From contig NZ_CP099402.1 in NCBI RefSeq assembly GCF_024721175.1, forward strand, positions 186,001-250,000: 64,000 nt of DNA. Reading direction: 5' to 3'. Numbering within the stretch: position 1 is the first letter of the stretch; the number at the start of each line of letters is the position of its first letter. The notes under the pieces are model-generated. The model did no database searches. It was not told where the DNA came from and worked only from the letters and a program-made list of their open reading frames with translations. This document shows positions 25,101-32,210 of the stretch, piece by piece. The stretch comes from Rhizobium sp. Pop5 (lineage in GTDB: Bacteria; Pseudomonadota; Alphaproteobacteria; Rhizobiales; Rhizobiaceae). The position numbers were made by a program, and so were the translations under genes.

Positions 25101-27449
25101 ATCGGCAACCGCCGTCGGCGCCGTGTTGTTCGCATTCGAGGGATTGAACATCACATCGACCCAGTAGTTCGTCTGGTCGAAGCTGGTCGTCGGGAACGCG
25201 CTGTTGCCATACCTATAGACACCGTTGCCGCTTGCCGGCGCCGTCAGCGGACCACTCGTCACATTGGCGGTGAAGTAGTTGGCGGTCGTCGAATAGTTGC
25301 CGACATTCGTATGATAAGATGCCGTATAGGTCTGCCCGGCTGTCAGCGTCACCGGGCTCGTGAAAGTCGCGGTCTGCCAGCCGCTGGCAGTCTCGTTGGT
25401 GAAGGTGAGGGTCGCAAGCCGCGTACCCGTGCTTGACCAGAGCGACCCGGTATGTGTGCCCGTATCCAGGCTACTCTTGTAAAACCGGATACCGCTGACC
25501 GTGCCCGCCACGGAGGACTGGAATTTGACCCCGAGCTCGACGGCTGCAGCATCGTTGGTGTTGACGACTGCGGGCGTCGCCGCACCGAAGAGAGACGTAT
25601 AAGTCGGCCCGGTGACGGTGACAGTGCGCCCCGCCGAGGGTGTCTCGAGATTGATGCTATCGTCCACCGCCCGCGACCGGATCGTATAGGTCCCTGCAAT
25701 CGCCGGCTGCCACGTATAGGTCCAGTTCTCGTCGCCCGTCGCCGGATGCCAGCTCGCGCCATTGTCGGTCGACACCTCGACGCTGGCGATGACCCCGCCG
25801 CCCGTGTCGGCAGCGGTGCCCGAAATCGTCACGGTGGAACCAGCTGCCACCGTGCCGGGTACCGTGATGGTGGAGGTCGGCGCAGTATGGTCCGACGAGG
25901 CAGTCGCGGCGGTAAGCCCGGATTGCAGCGTGCCCGGCTGAATGCCCATATCGGCAAGCAGATTGACCATTGCCTGCTGCACCCGAGGATCGGTGGGAGT
26001 CGCCTCGTTATCGTGATTATCGCTCAGGCCCCATGTCCAATAGACCGTACCGGCGCCGAACACCAGCGCACCGCTGGGGGCGCGATAGAGGGTCAGATTG
26101 TGGGTCGCGTTCGCACTGCCGGTCGTGTTGCCGTAGTCGAGCAAATAGGTGGTGACAGGCAGCGTCGTCGATGACAGCTTGACGAGCCCGGCCGGATCGA
26201 AGCCATTGTCAGGCGCTTCATCCCACTCGTAACCAAGATAATTCTTGGTGAGCGTTGCCGTCTGGCCGGGCTGAAGATTTGCGACGCTCGTATTGCGCCA
26301 GAAGCGCAGGTTGGCATCATCATAGGCAACCTTGATGGCGCCAAGATTGCCGCCGACGTCGTCGACCTTGAACAATTGGCCGGTCAGCGAGTTCTCGGGA
26401 TTGCCGCCGCCGATGGCAGGCGGGCTGAGACGCGGATCGCGGAAGGTCCCCGTCCATTCGTTGGAAGGATCGAGGCTGACACCCGGAGGACCCCATGTCT
26501 CCTTGTAGGAGATCAGGGTGCGGTAAGGTGTTCCGTCGGCGCTGTAGGCATTGCCCCAACGGGTACGCCAATAGACCTCGTTACCGCTCCAGAACATCAG
26601 ATTGACGCCCGCATCGCGTGCGGCTTCGACATTGGTCCTCTGCTGTCCCGACCAGTATTCGTCGTGCCCGGCATCGATGTAAGTCTTGTGATTGAGCAAC
26701 AGGCTGCCATAGCGATCGACGTCGATGCCCGACATATAGGAGACGTCGTAACCGTTCTGTTCCAGCCAGTAGATGCCTGCATATTCGGCGCCGAACAAAT
26801 AGTCCTGCGGGCCGGCATAGGTACCGACCCCGTCGCGGGTCGCAATCGGCCTGTTATAGCTGAGCGCATAGGCGCGGCCTGCCCCCTGCCCCGTCGCCGG
26901 GCCGTTGCCGCCGTAGAAGTTTGCGCCACCCCAGCCGTTGTAAGCTTGCCAGGTCTCGTCAGAGGTCTGGAAGACGACGTCGCTGTGGCTGGCGTCGTCG
27001 CGCACGATGAACGGGATCTGATTTTCGCCGAAGGTGCCGTCCTGACGCACGAGCTTGGCGATATAGACGCCTGAGACGGCATCGCTAGGTACGGCCCAGG
27101 ACGCCGAGACGGCCCAGTTGCCGGCGTCCACCGTGCCGGTCGTGGCATTGCGCAGCGGATTGGGCTGCGTCTGCAATCCGGTATGCTGTATGGTCGTGAC
27201 CTTGCGGGCGCCCATGCCGCCATAATAGCCGAGCCGATAGATATCGATCCGATAGTTGGTGGAATTGGTATTGATCTTGAAGTTGATCGTGCCGCCGTTG
27301 TCGACGCTGATGTCGGTCGCAAACCCTTCGATGTTAGTGCTGGCAGTGTCGATGCCCCACTCGCTCTCCGGATTGCCCTGCTTCTGGTTTTCCAGCACGA
27401 TCGCGTTGCTCGCCACCGCCGCGGCGGCGGCCAGATCTTGCGTTGCCAA
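22113..27449 (-). CDS. Giant exoprotein 2, main reading frame: dimethylformamidase-like domain plus VCBS, Ig-like and DUF4082 repeats
   Basis: About 1778 residues in this frame. The dimethylformamidase-like domain occupies about residues 17-510 (GYYGGMGARKV, WQAYNGWGGANFY, AGHDEYWS, FWSGNEVYW, GAGTVYWTWGLSDNH). An Ig-like domain, DUF4082, VCBS, Ig-like (He_PIG type), VCBS, Ig-like, DUF4082, VCBS, Ig-like and a last DUF4082 follow, ending RPQLAA. The apparent first codon is a TTG with no ribosome binding site, and family homology begins almost at once. The preceding low-complexity N-terminus is found one base out of frame in 27473-28455, so the gene is probably frameshifted. No RTX repeats. 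Likely a paralogue of giant protein 1 and a type I secretion substrate, if expressed. Confidence 0.8.
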   Translation of the reverse strand: MATQDLAAAAAVASNAIVLENQKQGNPESEWGIDTASTNIEGFATDISVDNGGTINFKINTNSTNYRIDIYRLGYYGGMGARKVTTIQHTGLQTQPNPLRNATTGTVDAGNWAVSASWAVPSDAVSGVYIAKLVRQDGTFGENQIPFIVRDDASHSDVVFQTSDETWQAYNGWGGANFYGGNGPATGQGAGRAYALSYNRPIATRDGVGTYAGPQDYLFGAEYAGIYWLEQNGYDVSYMSGIDVDRYGSLLLNHKTYIDAGHDEYWSGQQRTNVEAARDAGVNLMFWSGNEVYWRTRWGNAYSADGTPYRTLISYKETWGPPGVSLDPSNEWTGTFRDPRLSPPAIGGGNPENSLTGQLFKVDDVGGNLGAIKVAYDDANLRFWRNTSVANLQPGQTATLTKNYLGYEWDEAPDNGFDPAGLVKLSSTTLPVTTYLLDYGNTTGSANATHNLTLYRAPSGALVFGAGTVYWTWGLSDNHDNEATPTDPRVQQAMVNLLADMGIQPGTLQSGLTAATASSDHTAPTSTITVPGTVAAGSTVTISGTAADTGGGVIASVEVSTDNGASWHPATGDENWTYTWQPAIAGTYTIRSRAVDDSINLETPSAGRTVTVTGPTYTSLFGAATPAVVNTNDAAAVELGVKFQSSVAGTVSGIRFYKSSLDTGTHTGSLWSSTGTRLATLTFTNETASGWQTATFTSPVTLTAGQTYTASYHTNVGNYSTTANYFTANVTSGPLTAPASGNGVYRYGNSAFPTTSFDQTNYWVDVMFNPSNANNTAPTAVADAGDATEKGGVANGSGGVVASGNVLTNDTDPDAGDTKTVSAVSFGATSGTLGSALNGTYGSLVLNASGTYTYTINETNSAVQALRLSTNTLNEVFSYTMRDTAGATSTTNLTITIHGANDAPVLAVQTATQNAAVGSAFSYTLPTTTFTDVDSGETLAYAATSSDGSALPAWLTFNASTRTFSGTPTSGGTYGVKVTATDLGGLAANETFNIAVSVPGNTTPTAVADAGDATEKGGVANGSGGVVASGNVLTNDTDPDAGDTKTVSAVSFGATSGTLGSALNGTYGSLVLNASGTYTYTINEANSAVQALRLSTNTLNEVFSYTMRDTAGATSTANLTITIHGANDAPVLAVQTATQNATLGSAFSFVVPTTTFTDVDSGETLTYSATASDGTALPAWLSFNASTRTFSGTPTTAGNYGVKVTATDLGGLSANETFTIAAAAGPSTYSLFSASSTPAQTNLNDGQQLELGVKFTSSIGGTITGIRFYRSANDNGQNVVDLWSSTGTKLATATFTNTTASGWQTANFTTPYTIAANTTYVASYHTTGAYVATANFFTAAVTSGPLTATATGNGVYRYGGSATAGIFPNSTFGATNYWADVVFNPTNTNNTAPTAVADAGDATEKGGVANGSGGVVASGNVLTNDTDPDAGDTKTVSAVSFGATSGTLGSALNGTYGSLVLNASGTYTYTINEANSAVQALRLSTNTLNEVFSYTMRDTAGATSTTNLTITIHGANDAPVLAVQTATQNATLGSAFSYTLPTTTFTDVDSGETLTYAATAADGTALPAWLTFNASTRTFSGTPTTAGNYGVKVTATDIGGLSANETFTIAAGTAPATYSLFSASSTPTQTNLNDGQQLELGVKFTSSAAGDITGIRFYRSANDNGQNVVDLWSSTGTKLATATFTNTTASGWQTANFTTPYTIAANTTYVASYHTTGGYVATDAFFTAAVTSGPLTAPASGNGLYAYGGSATAGLFPTSTFNSANYYADVVFRPQLAA
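22891..23288. repeat. VCBS-encoding DNA repeat, copy A
   Basis: One of three near-identical stretches of about 395 bp inside giant gene 2, each beginning ACCGGTGCGTCATTGGCGCC on the + strand. It codes for a VCBS-type domain (GTYGSLVLNASGTYTYTIN). Sequence identity at DNA level is very high, including synonymous positions. Confidence 0.85.
24058..24450. repeat. VCBS-encoding DNA repeat, copy B
   Basis: Second copy of the repeat described at 22891-23288, separated from it by DNA coding for one Ig-like and one DUF4082 domain. Differences from copy A are scattered single bases. Confidence 0.85.
24735..25132. repeat. VCBS-encoding DNA repeat, copy C
   Basis: Third copy, separated from copy B by DNA for a single Ig-like domain. 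A few more synonymous changes are visible than between A and B (for example ATAGGTATAGGTA for ATAAGTATAGGTG), suggesting an older split. Confidence 0.85.
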
Positions 27450-28455
27450 CGACCGCTGCGCAGAAGGTTGAGGGTGGCGTCGTCACCGAGCCGGAAAGAA
27501 TAGCTCTACCCTTGGTGCCGGTTCCCGTACCCAACTCTCCGCCGCCGGGCAATGATCCGTTGGAGATGGCCGAGTTTATCCAGTCTGCGGTTCCGCGCCA
27601 GCCCGCGAACGAGGATACGTCACGATCGAGAAGCGGATCGCTGACCGAGGCGCCGATGGCCTTCTTGATCGTCGACACATAGTCCGGCCCGTCGGTAAAT
27701 TTGGTCCCCGGCAACTGACCGTCCTGCTGAAGCAGGCCGCTGCCATGAGCCCAATCGAGAATCCGCGTGGGGGAGGTATAGTAGCCGCATCCGCACACCC
27801 CAAAGGGCATGCCAACCGCCAGCGCGTTCGGCCCGACATGATGCGCACTCGACTGCGCCGATGGCGTCGATTCGAGAATGACGACCTTGCCCGAGTGAGA
27901 ACGCTCGCCCCCTATGGTCGCAGAATCTTGCCCCGAACCTGTCGGCGCAGGGTTCTGCGGCAAATACGGAGCCAGAGGATCGTCGCCTATGAAGCTCGTT
28001 CCAGTATAGGCGCGCGGAAGGGATGGAGCTGCCCCGAACACAACTCTGTCCGCGTCCGGCGCGAAATGCACAAAACTTGGCGTATGAGCGGATGATGCGG
28101 ACGCGGCCAGATCACCGCTGCGCTCTCCTATTTCGCGATTGATTGTGAAAGCGTCAGGCAAGGGCGGCACTACGAGCCTATCGTCGGCCCGACCGTCCGC
28201 GTCGCCGTTCACGCCCTCTTTCTGTCCAACGTCACGCTCGCTGAGCGCCGCGTCCTTATGGGGATCGTCGACAAGGGCGCCCTGATTGTTTCCAGTCGCA
28301 GTTTGCACCGATGCCGCAAGTTGAGCGCTATCCCCGTGCCTGTCGGCAGGCTTGCGCGGCTTTCCTTTTTCGCCTCCGCCGACAGTGAACCATCGGGGAA
28401 CCAATGCATCCACCAGGAGTGAGCGCGAAGTCCAGCGGCGAGCGTTGCGATACAT
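27334..28455 (-). CDS. N-terminal part of giant exoprotein 2, in a different frame
   Basis: A 373-codon frame starting at ATG 28455 with a GAGAGG site about 9 nt upstream. Residues 1-325 look coding: basic start (MYRNARRWTSRSLLVDALV), a disordered acidic/Ala-rich part, and a more ordered stretch around residues 200-310 (VGMPFGVCGCGYYTSPTRI, FAGWRGTADWINSAISNG) that I do not recognise. After about 27480 the frame turns into shadow Arg/Gly-rich sequence, while the +1 frame continues as Ala-rich linker and dimethylformamidase-like domain. One extra base between about 27449 and 27482 would explain both. Whether it is mutation, sequencing error or recoding cannot be told here. Confidence 0.6.
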   Translation of the reverse strand: MYRNARRWTSRSLLVDALVPRWFTVGGGEKGKPRKPADRHGDSAQLAASVQTATGNNQGALVDDPHKDAALSERDVGQKEGVNGDADGRADDRLVVPPLPDAFTINREIGERSGDLAASASSAHTPSFVHFAPDADRVVFGAAPSLPRAYTGTSFIGDDPLAPYLPQNPAPTGSGQDSATIGGERSHSGKVVILESTPSAQSSAHHVGPNALAVGMPFGVCGCGYYTSPTRILDWAHGSGLLQQDGQLPGTKFTDGPDYVSTIKKAIGASVSDPLLDRDVSSFAGWRGTADWINSAISNGSLPGGGELGTGTGTKGRAILSGSVTTPPSTFCAAVVGNARSGRRRGGGEQRDRAGKPEAGQSGERVGHRHCQH

Positions 28456-29007
28456 AGCGGGGGTACCTCTCGCAAGATTATCAGGATCATCTATCAGGAT
28501 CGCTTCATACGAAGCTCTGAAGTATAGTCGAAAAACAGGCGAGTATATCCTACGCCTTTTGCTCTATCGGCGGCATCCTTTGGAACGGCCGCGCCGCAGG
28601 GCCAAGAAATGGGCGAGACAGCTGAAGTCACGAAGCCGTGTATTGACGGTTCGGGCGACGGCAAAGGCCGTTGGGATCGCGGCATCTCCGATCGGCCACG
28701 GGCCGGTCCAGCGCCGTACCCCTTCGCCGCCCTTCGCGGCGAGCGCGCCTATTTCTGCGTGCATAAGCTTTGATTTTCAAAGATAATGCCTCTTTGCCGC
28801 GCAGGGATATATGCATCTGGTCGACATGGGGTGAAGCACTCGCCCCCACCTCATCAATAGTGATGAGGCAAAGCAAACGGCCTTCACCTTCCTCAAGGCT
28901 TCGCCAGGCTGCAAACTAACGATGCGGTTTCGGGCCTGTCGTCCGGCCGTCGAACAGCGTCAAGGCATTGGACCGGCATCCGTTTAAGGATGTTTTGCAG
29001 GCGAGAT
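28456..29007. promoter_or_regulatory. Divergent promoter region between giant gene 2 and the exoF-like gene
   Basis: 552 bp without a convincing gene. It contains the shared heptamer CTACGCC at 28550-28556 (followed by TTTT) and a 7-bp inverted repeat, CCTCATC (28849-28855) and GATGAGG (28862-28868), about 140 nt upstream of the exoF-like start. Base composition is lower in GC than in the flanking genes. No terminator or RNA gene was recognised. Confidence 0.45.
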
Positions 29008-30339
29008 ATGTACATGAATTCATCGCACCGCACGCTCCACCTCTTCTTTCGTGCAACAGCTGTCATCGGAGCACTTGTCTTTCTTGCCGGAGCTGCGCCG
29101 CCGGCTCTCGCCGACAGCGCGCCGCCGGTTTCACAAACCTTGGCCCCACAAACGAAAATCCGCCTGACGATCGTCCAATGGATGCAATCCAGGGGCCAAT
29201 ATGAACGATGGGATGCGCTCGGCGGCGAATACACCGTCTCGGATGACGGCACGGTCTTTCTGCCGTTTCTCGGAACCCTTTCCATCGGCAATCGGACAAA
29301 CACCGACCTTACAGACGAGATAGCCAAGCGCCTGCAGGAAAAAATCGGCCTGGTCCAGGCGCCGGCGGTCACCATCGAAATTCTCGAATACCCGCCGATC
29401 TACGTCGTGGGAGACGTAACCACGCCTGGGCAGTACAGTTTCCGCCCCGGACTGACCGTCCTGCAATCGCTCGCAATGAGCGGCGGGCCGCGTCGCGCCA
29501 AAGATGAACAGCAAACGCATTCGATCCAGATCGTCGGGGAATTACGCGAAATCGATCACTCGATCCTGCGCAGCACCGCAAGGCTGGCGCGGCTCCAGGC
29601 GGAGATGGATGAAGCCGACGAGATTACCTTCGATCAGGCGACCGGCGACGATCAGCAATTTGCTGCCGGCATATACAACGAGGAAAGGGTCATCTTTCGG
29701 GCTCGCGCCAATGCGCTGGAGAGGCAGTCCAGGGCGTTCACGGAATTACGCGATCTTTTGATCAAGGAAATGGCGACGTTGGAAGAGAAACTGACGGGCG
29801 CAGACGACAATATCAAATCGGTCGAGGACCAACTTGTCAGCGTCAAGTCCCTGGTCCAGAAAGGCCTGACGATCTCGTCGAGGCAGATGGATCTGGAACG
29901 GCTGCTCACGACTTACCGCTCCGACAAGCTCGACCTTGTCACCGCCATCATGCGGGGCCGCCAGGCGATCAGCGAGACGACGCGGAGCCTCGAAGGACTT
30001 TACGACGCACGCCGGAGCGAAGTGGCGACCGAAGCTCAATCCGAACGGGCAAGTCTCGATCAATTCAAGCTGAAGCGCGAAACACTGCAGAAGCTGCTCA
30101 TCGCGGACCTTGGAAGCAATGACGGCGTCAGGAACCTCGTCGAGGAACTCCCGCTTACCTTTAGCGTGACCCGTCGGAACGCCGGACAAATCAATCAGTT
30201 CCAGGCCTCGGAAACGACGGCGCTGGCACCGGGCGATGTGGTGAGAGTCGTTCAGCCGCACATTTTGGATAATTCGCGTCAGGCCGACTCAAACCCATCT
30301 TTCGAGAGCCAAACGCTTGCAGATCGAGCCGGCCAGTGA
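29008..30339 (+). CDS. ExoF-like polysaccharide export protein
   Basis: A 443-residue exported protein with an N-terminal hydrophobic segment and cleavage after PPALA. The polysaccharide-export domain (GGEYTVSDDGTVFLPFLG) is followed by an SLBB-like part (YVVGDVTTPGQYSFRPG, LQSLAMSGGPRR), then a long coiled-coil region (about residues 190-370), the arrangement of rhizobial ExoF. It should act in the periplasm or outer membrane in polymer export together with the Wzc/ExoP-like kinase at 52-54 kb. Of the clustered Met codons, ATG 29008 best fits the AGGCGAG upstream; 29014 is possible. The flippase gene follows on the same strand after about 110 bp. Confidence 0.88.
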   Translation: MYMNSSHRTLHLFFRATAVIGALVFLAGAAPPALADSAPPVSQTLAPQTKIRLTIVQWMQSRGQYERWDALGGEYTVSDDGTVFLPFLGTLSIGNRTNTDLTDEIAKRLQEKIGLVQAPAVTIEILEYPPIYVVGDVTTPGQYSFRPGLTVLQSLAMSGGPRRAKDEQQTHSIQIVGELREIDHSILRSTARLARLQAEMDEADEITFDQATGDDQQFAAGIYNEERVIFRARANALERQSRAFTELRDLLIKEMATLEEKLTGADDNIKSVEDQLVSVKSLVQKGLTISSRQMDLERLLTTYRSDKLDLVTAIMRGRQAISETTRSLEGLYDARRSEVATEAQSERASLDQFKLKRETLQKLLIADLGSNDGVRNLVEELPLTFSVTRRNAGQINQFQASETTALAPGDVVRVVQPHILDNSRQADSNPSFESQTLADRAGQ

Positions 30340-30448
30340 CCCGCGACGTGCACGTGTTCTCAACAAAGTTGGAGCGGAGGTTCGAGCGCCATCAAGGCGC
30401 TCAGGCCGCATGCCTCAAAGAATCTAACCTGGCAGCTAGGGTCGAGTG

Positions 30449-31957
30449 ATGAACCTGCGTATGATCCCGCCCAGCGGTCAGACTTATACCCAAATCCTCA
30501 AATCGACGATGCTGATGGGCGGTTCCTCGCTGGTCAATGTCGCGCTTAGCATCGTTCGCAACAAGGCGCTCGCCCTTCTGCTCGGCCCTGAGGGCGTCGG
30601 GCTTCTCGGCCTTTACGGGGCAATCCTCGATATCGCGCAAGCGATCGCTGGTCTGGGCGTAAGCAGCAGCGGTGTGCGCCGGGTCGCTGAGGCGGCGGGT
30701 GCTGGCGACGAAGAGAGGATCGCGCGGTCGGCGACGGCGCTCAGACGCATCTCGGTGGTGCTCGGGCTGCTTGGTGGGCTTTTGCTTGCGGCGCTGGCGT
30801 TTCCGGTCTCGAAATTCACCTTCGGCGACTACCAGCACGCGGGCGCCATTGTGCTGCTCTCCTTGGCCGTCTTCTTTCGGCTCGTGTCTGTCGGCCAGGC
30901 TGCATTGATCCAGGGCTTGCGAGGCATTGCAAATCTTGCCCGCATCAACGTGCTGTCGGGGCTCTTCGCCACGATCGTCAGTATCCCGCTGATCTATCTG
31001 TTCGGCGAAAAGGCGATCGCCCCCTCTCTCGTGGCGATCGCGGCCGTTTCGGTCCTTCCCACCTGGTGGTACAGCAAGCAAATATCCACGCAGCCGCCGC
31101 CGATGTCGGCGCGCCAGTTCGGCGGGGAAGCGAAAGCCCTGTTCAGGCTCGGCGTCGCTTTCATGGCAAGCGGACTTCTGACCTTCGGCGCAGCCTATGC
31201 CATCCGCATCATCGTGCTGAACGAAGGGGGCGTGGTTGCGGCGGGATTGTATCAGGCGGCCTGGGCGCTTGGCGGCCTCTACGCCGGTTTCATCCTCCAG
31301 GCGATGGGAACGGACTTCTATCCGCGCTTGACCGCAATCGCGAACAATCATGCCGAGTGCAACCGGCTGGTCAATGAGCAGGCGGAAATCAGTATATTGC
31401 TGGCTGGCCCCGGTCTAATCGCCACGTTGACCCTGGCGCCGCTCGTGATGAGTTTGTTCTATTCGGCGCAGTTTCATGGGGCTGTCGATCTTCTGCGCTG
31501 GATCTGCCTTGGAATGATGCTCAGGATCGTCGCCTGGCCGATGGGTTTCATCGTCCTGGCGAAGGGTGCTCAGACGATCTTCTTCTGGACGGAGGTCGCA
31601 GCAACGCTGGTGCACGTCGGGCTGGCCTGGCTCTTCGTATCGAAGTTCGGCACGCCGGGGGCCGGCATGGCCTTCTTCGGCCTCTACGTTTGGCATAGTA
31701 TTCTGATCTACGTCATCGTGCATCGGCTCACCGGCTTTCGCTGGTCACCCGCCAATCGCAGGCACGCGCTTCTCTTCCTGCCAGCATCGGGATTGGTCGT
31801 CTCTGCCTTTTTCTTCTTGCCGGCATGGACGGCGATGGTGATCGGCTGCGTCGCCGTTGTTGTGACCGGGCTTTACTCGCTGCGCATGCTGGTCGAACTG
31901 CTTCCACCGGAGTCGGTGCCCGCAATCGTCAGAGGATGGATCGCGAAATCCGCATAG
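30449..31957 (+). CDS. Wzx-type polysaccharide flippase (MOP superfamily)
   Basis: A 502-residue integral membrane protein with about twelve hydrophobic helices, beginning ILKSTMLMGGSSLVNVALSI. Motifs such as KALALLLGPEGVGLLGLY and LNEGGVVAAGLYQAAWALGGLY are typical of O-antigen/exopolysaccharide translocases. It should flip the lipid-linked repeat unit across the inner membrane for polymerisation. An AGGG site is 7 nt before ATG 30449; a GTG three bases earlier is an alternative. It forms a likely pair with the exoF-like gene. Confidence 0.88.
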   Translation: MNLRMIPPSGQTYTQILKSTMLMGGSSLVNVALSIVRNKALALLLGPEGVGLLGLYGAILDIAQAIAGLGVSSSGVRRVAEAAGAGDEERIARSATALRRISVVLGLLGGLLLAALAFPVSKFTFGDYQHAGAIVLLSLAVFFRLVSVGQAALIQGLRGIANLARINVLSGLFATIVSIPLIYLFGEKAIAPSLVAIAAVSVLPTWWYSKQISTQPPPMSARQFGGEAKALFRLGVAFMASGLLTFGAAYAIRIIVLNEGGVVAAGLYQAAWALGGLYAGFILQAMGTDFYPRLTAIANNHAECNRLVNEQAEISILLAGPGLIATLTLAPLVMSLFYSAQFHGAVDLLRWICLGMMLRIVAWPMGFIVLAKGAQTIFFWTEVAATLVHVGLAWLFVSKFGTPGAGMAFFGLYVWHSILIYVIVHRLTGFRWSPANRRHALLFLPASGLVVSAFFFLPAWTAMVIGCVAVVVTGLYSLRMLVELLPPESVPAIVRGWIAKSA

Positions 31958-31960
31958 GAA

Positions 31961-31985
31961 AAGCGCGTATCGGGTGATGCGCGCT
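31961..31985 (+). terminator. Hairpin downstream of the flippase gene
   Basis: A 10-bp stem with one G-U pair, AGCGCGTATC (31962-31971) and GATGCGCGCT (31976-31985), loop GGGT, directly after the flippase stop. There is no T-tract, so it is a terminator-like hairpin rather than a textbook one. A near-identical hairpin lies at 32160-32183. Confidence 0.5.
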
Positions 31986-32159
31986 CAGACTGCTGACAAA
32001 CCAGCGCAAAACCCGCGACGTCATCCTCGGCCTTGTGCCAAGGATCTGTCACGATCCAATTAAATGTCTGAAAGTAAACGTTTTCCTGTCAAGCAATCGC
32101 CGTGGCCAGATGCTCGACACAAGGCCGAGCATGACGGAGGAGGCTTCGTCAACAAGTTG

Positions 32160-32183
32160 AGCGCGCATCGGATGATGCGCGCT
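32160..32183 (-). terminator. Hairpin downstream of the nucleotide-sugar operon
   Basis: A perfect 10-bp stem, AGCGCGCATC (32160-32169) and GATGCGCGCT (32174-32183), loop GGAT, lying 27 bp beyond the stop of the last gene of the minus-strand operon. Its sequence is nearly the same as the hairpin at 31961-31985, so both convergent transcripts may end in copies of one element. The rest of 31986-32159 shows nothing recognisable. Confidence 0.5.
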
Positions 32184-32210
32184 TTCCTGATGTCGTATCC
32201 ACCGCGGAGT

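Noticed and set aside
22891..25132. Regular DNA repeats that might suggest a CRISPR-like or satellite array
   Set aside because: The repeats are about 395 bp, in frame, and encode VCBS domains of one protein.
14634..27449. RTX toxin identity for the giant proteins
   Set aside because: No GGxGxD nonapeptides were found; the repeat domains are DUF4082, cadherin-like and VCBS.
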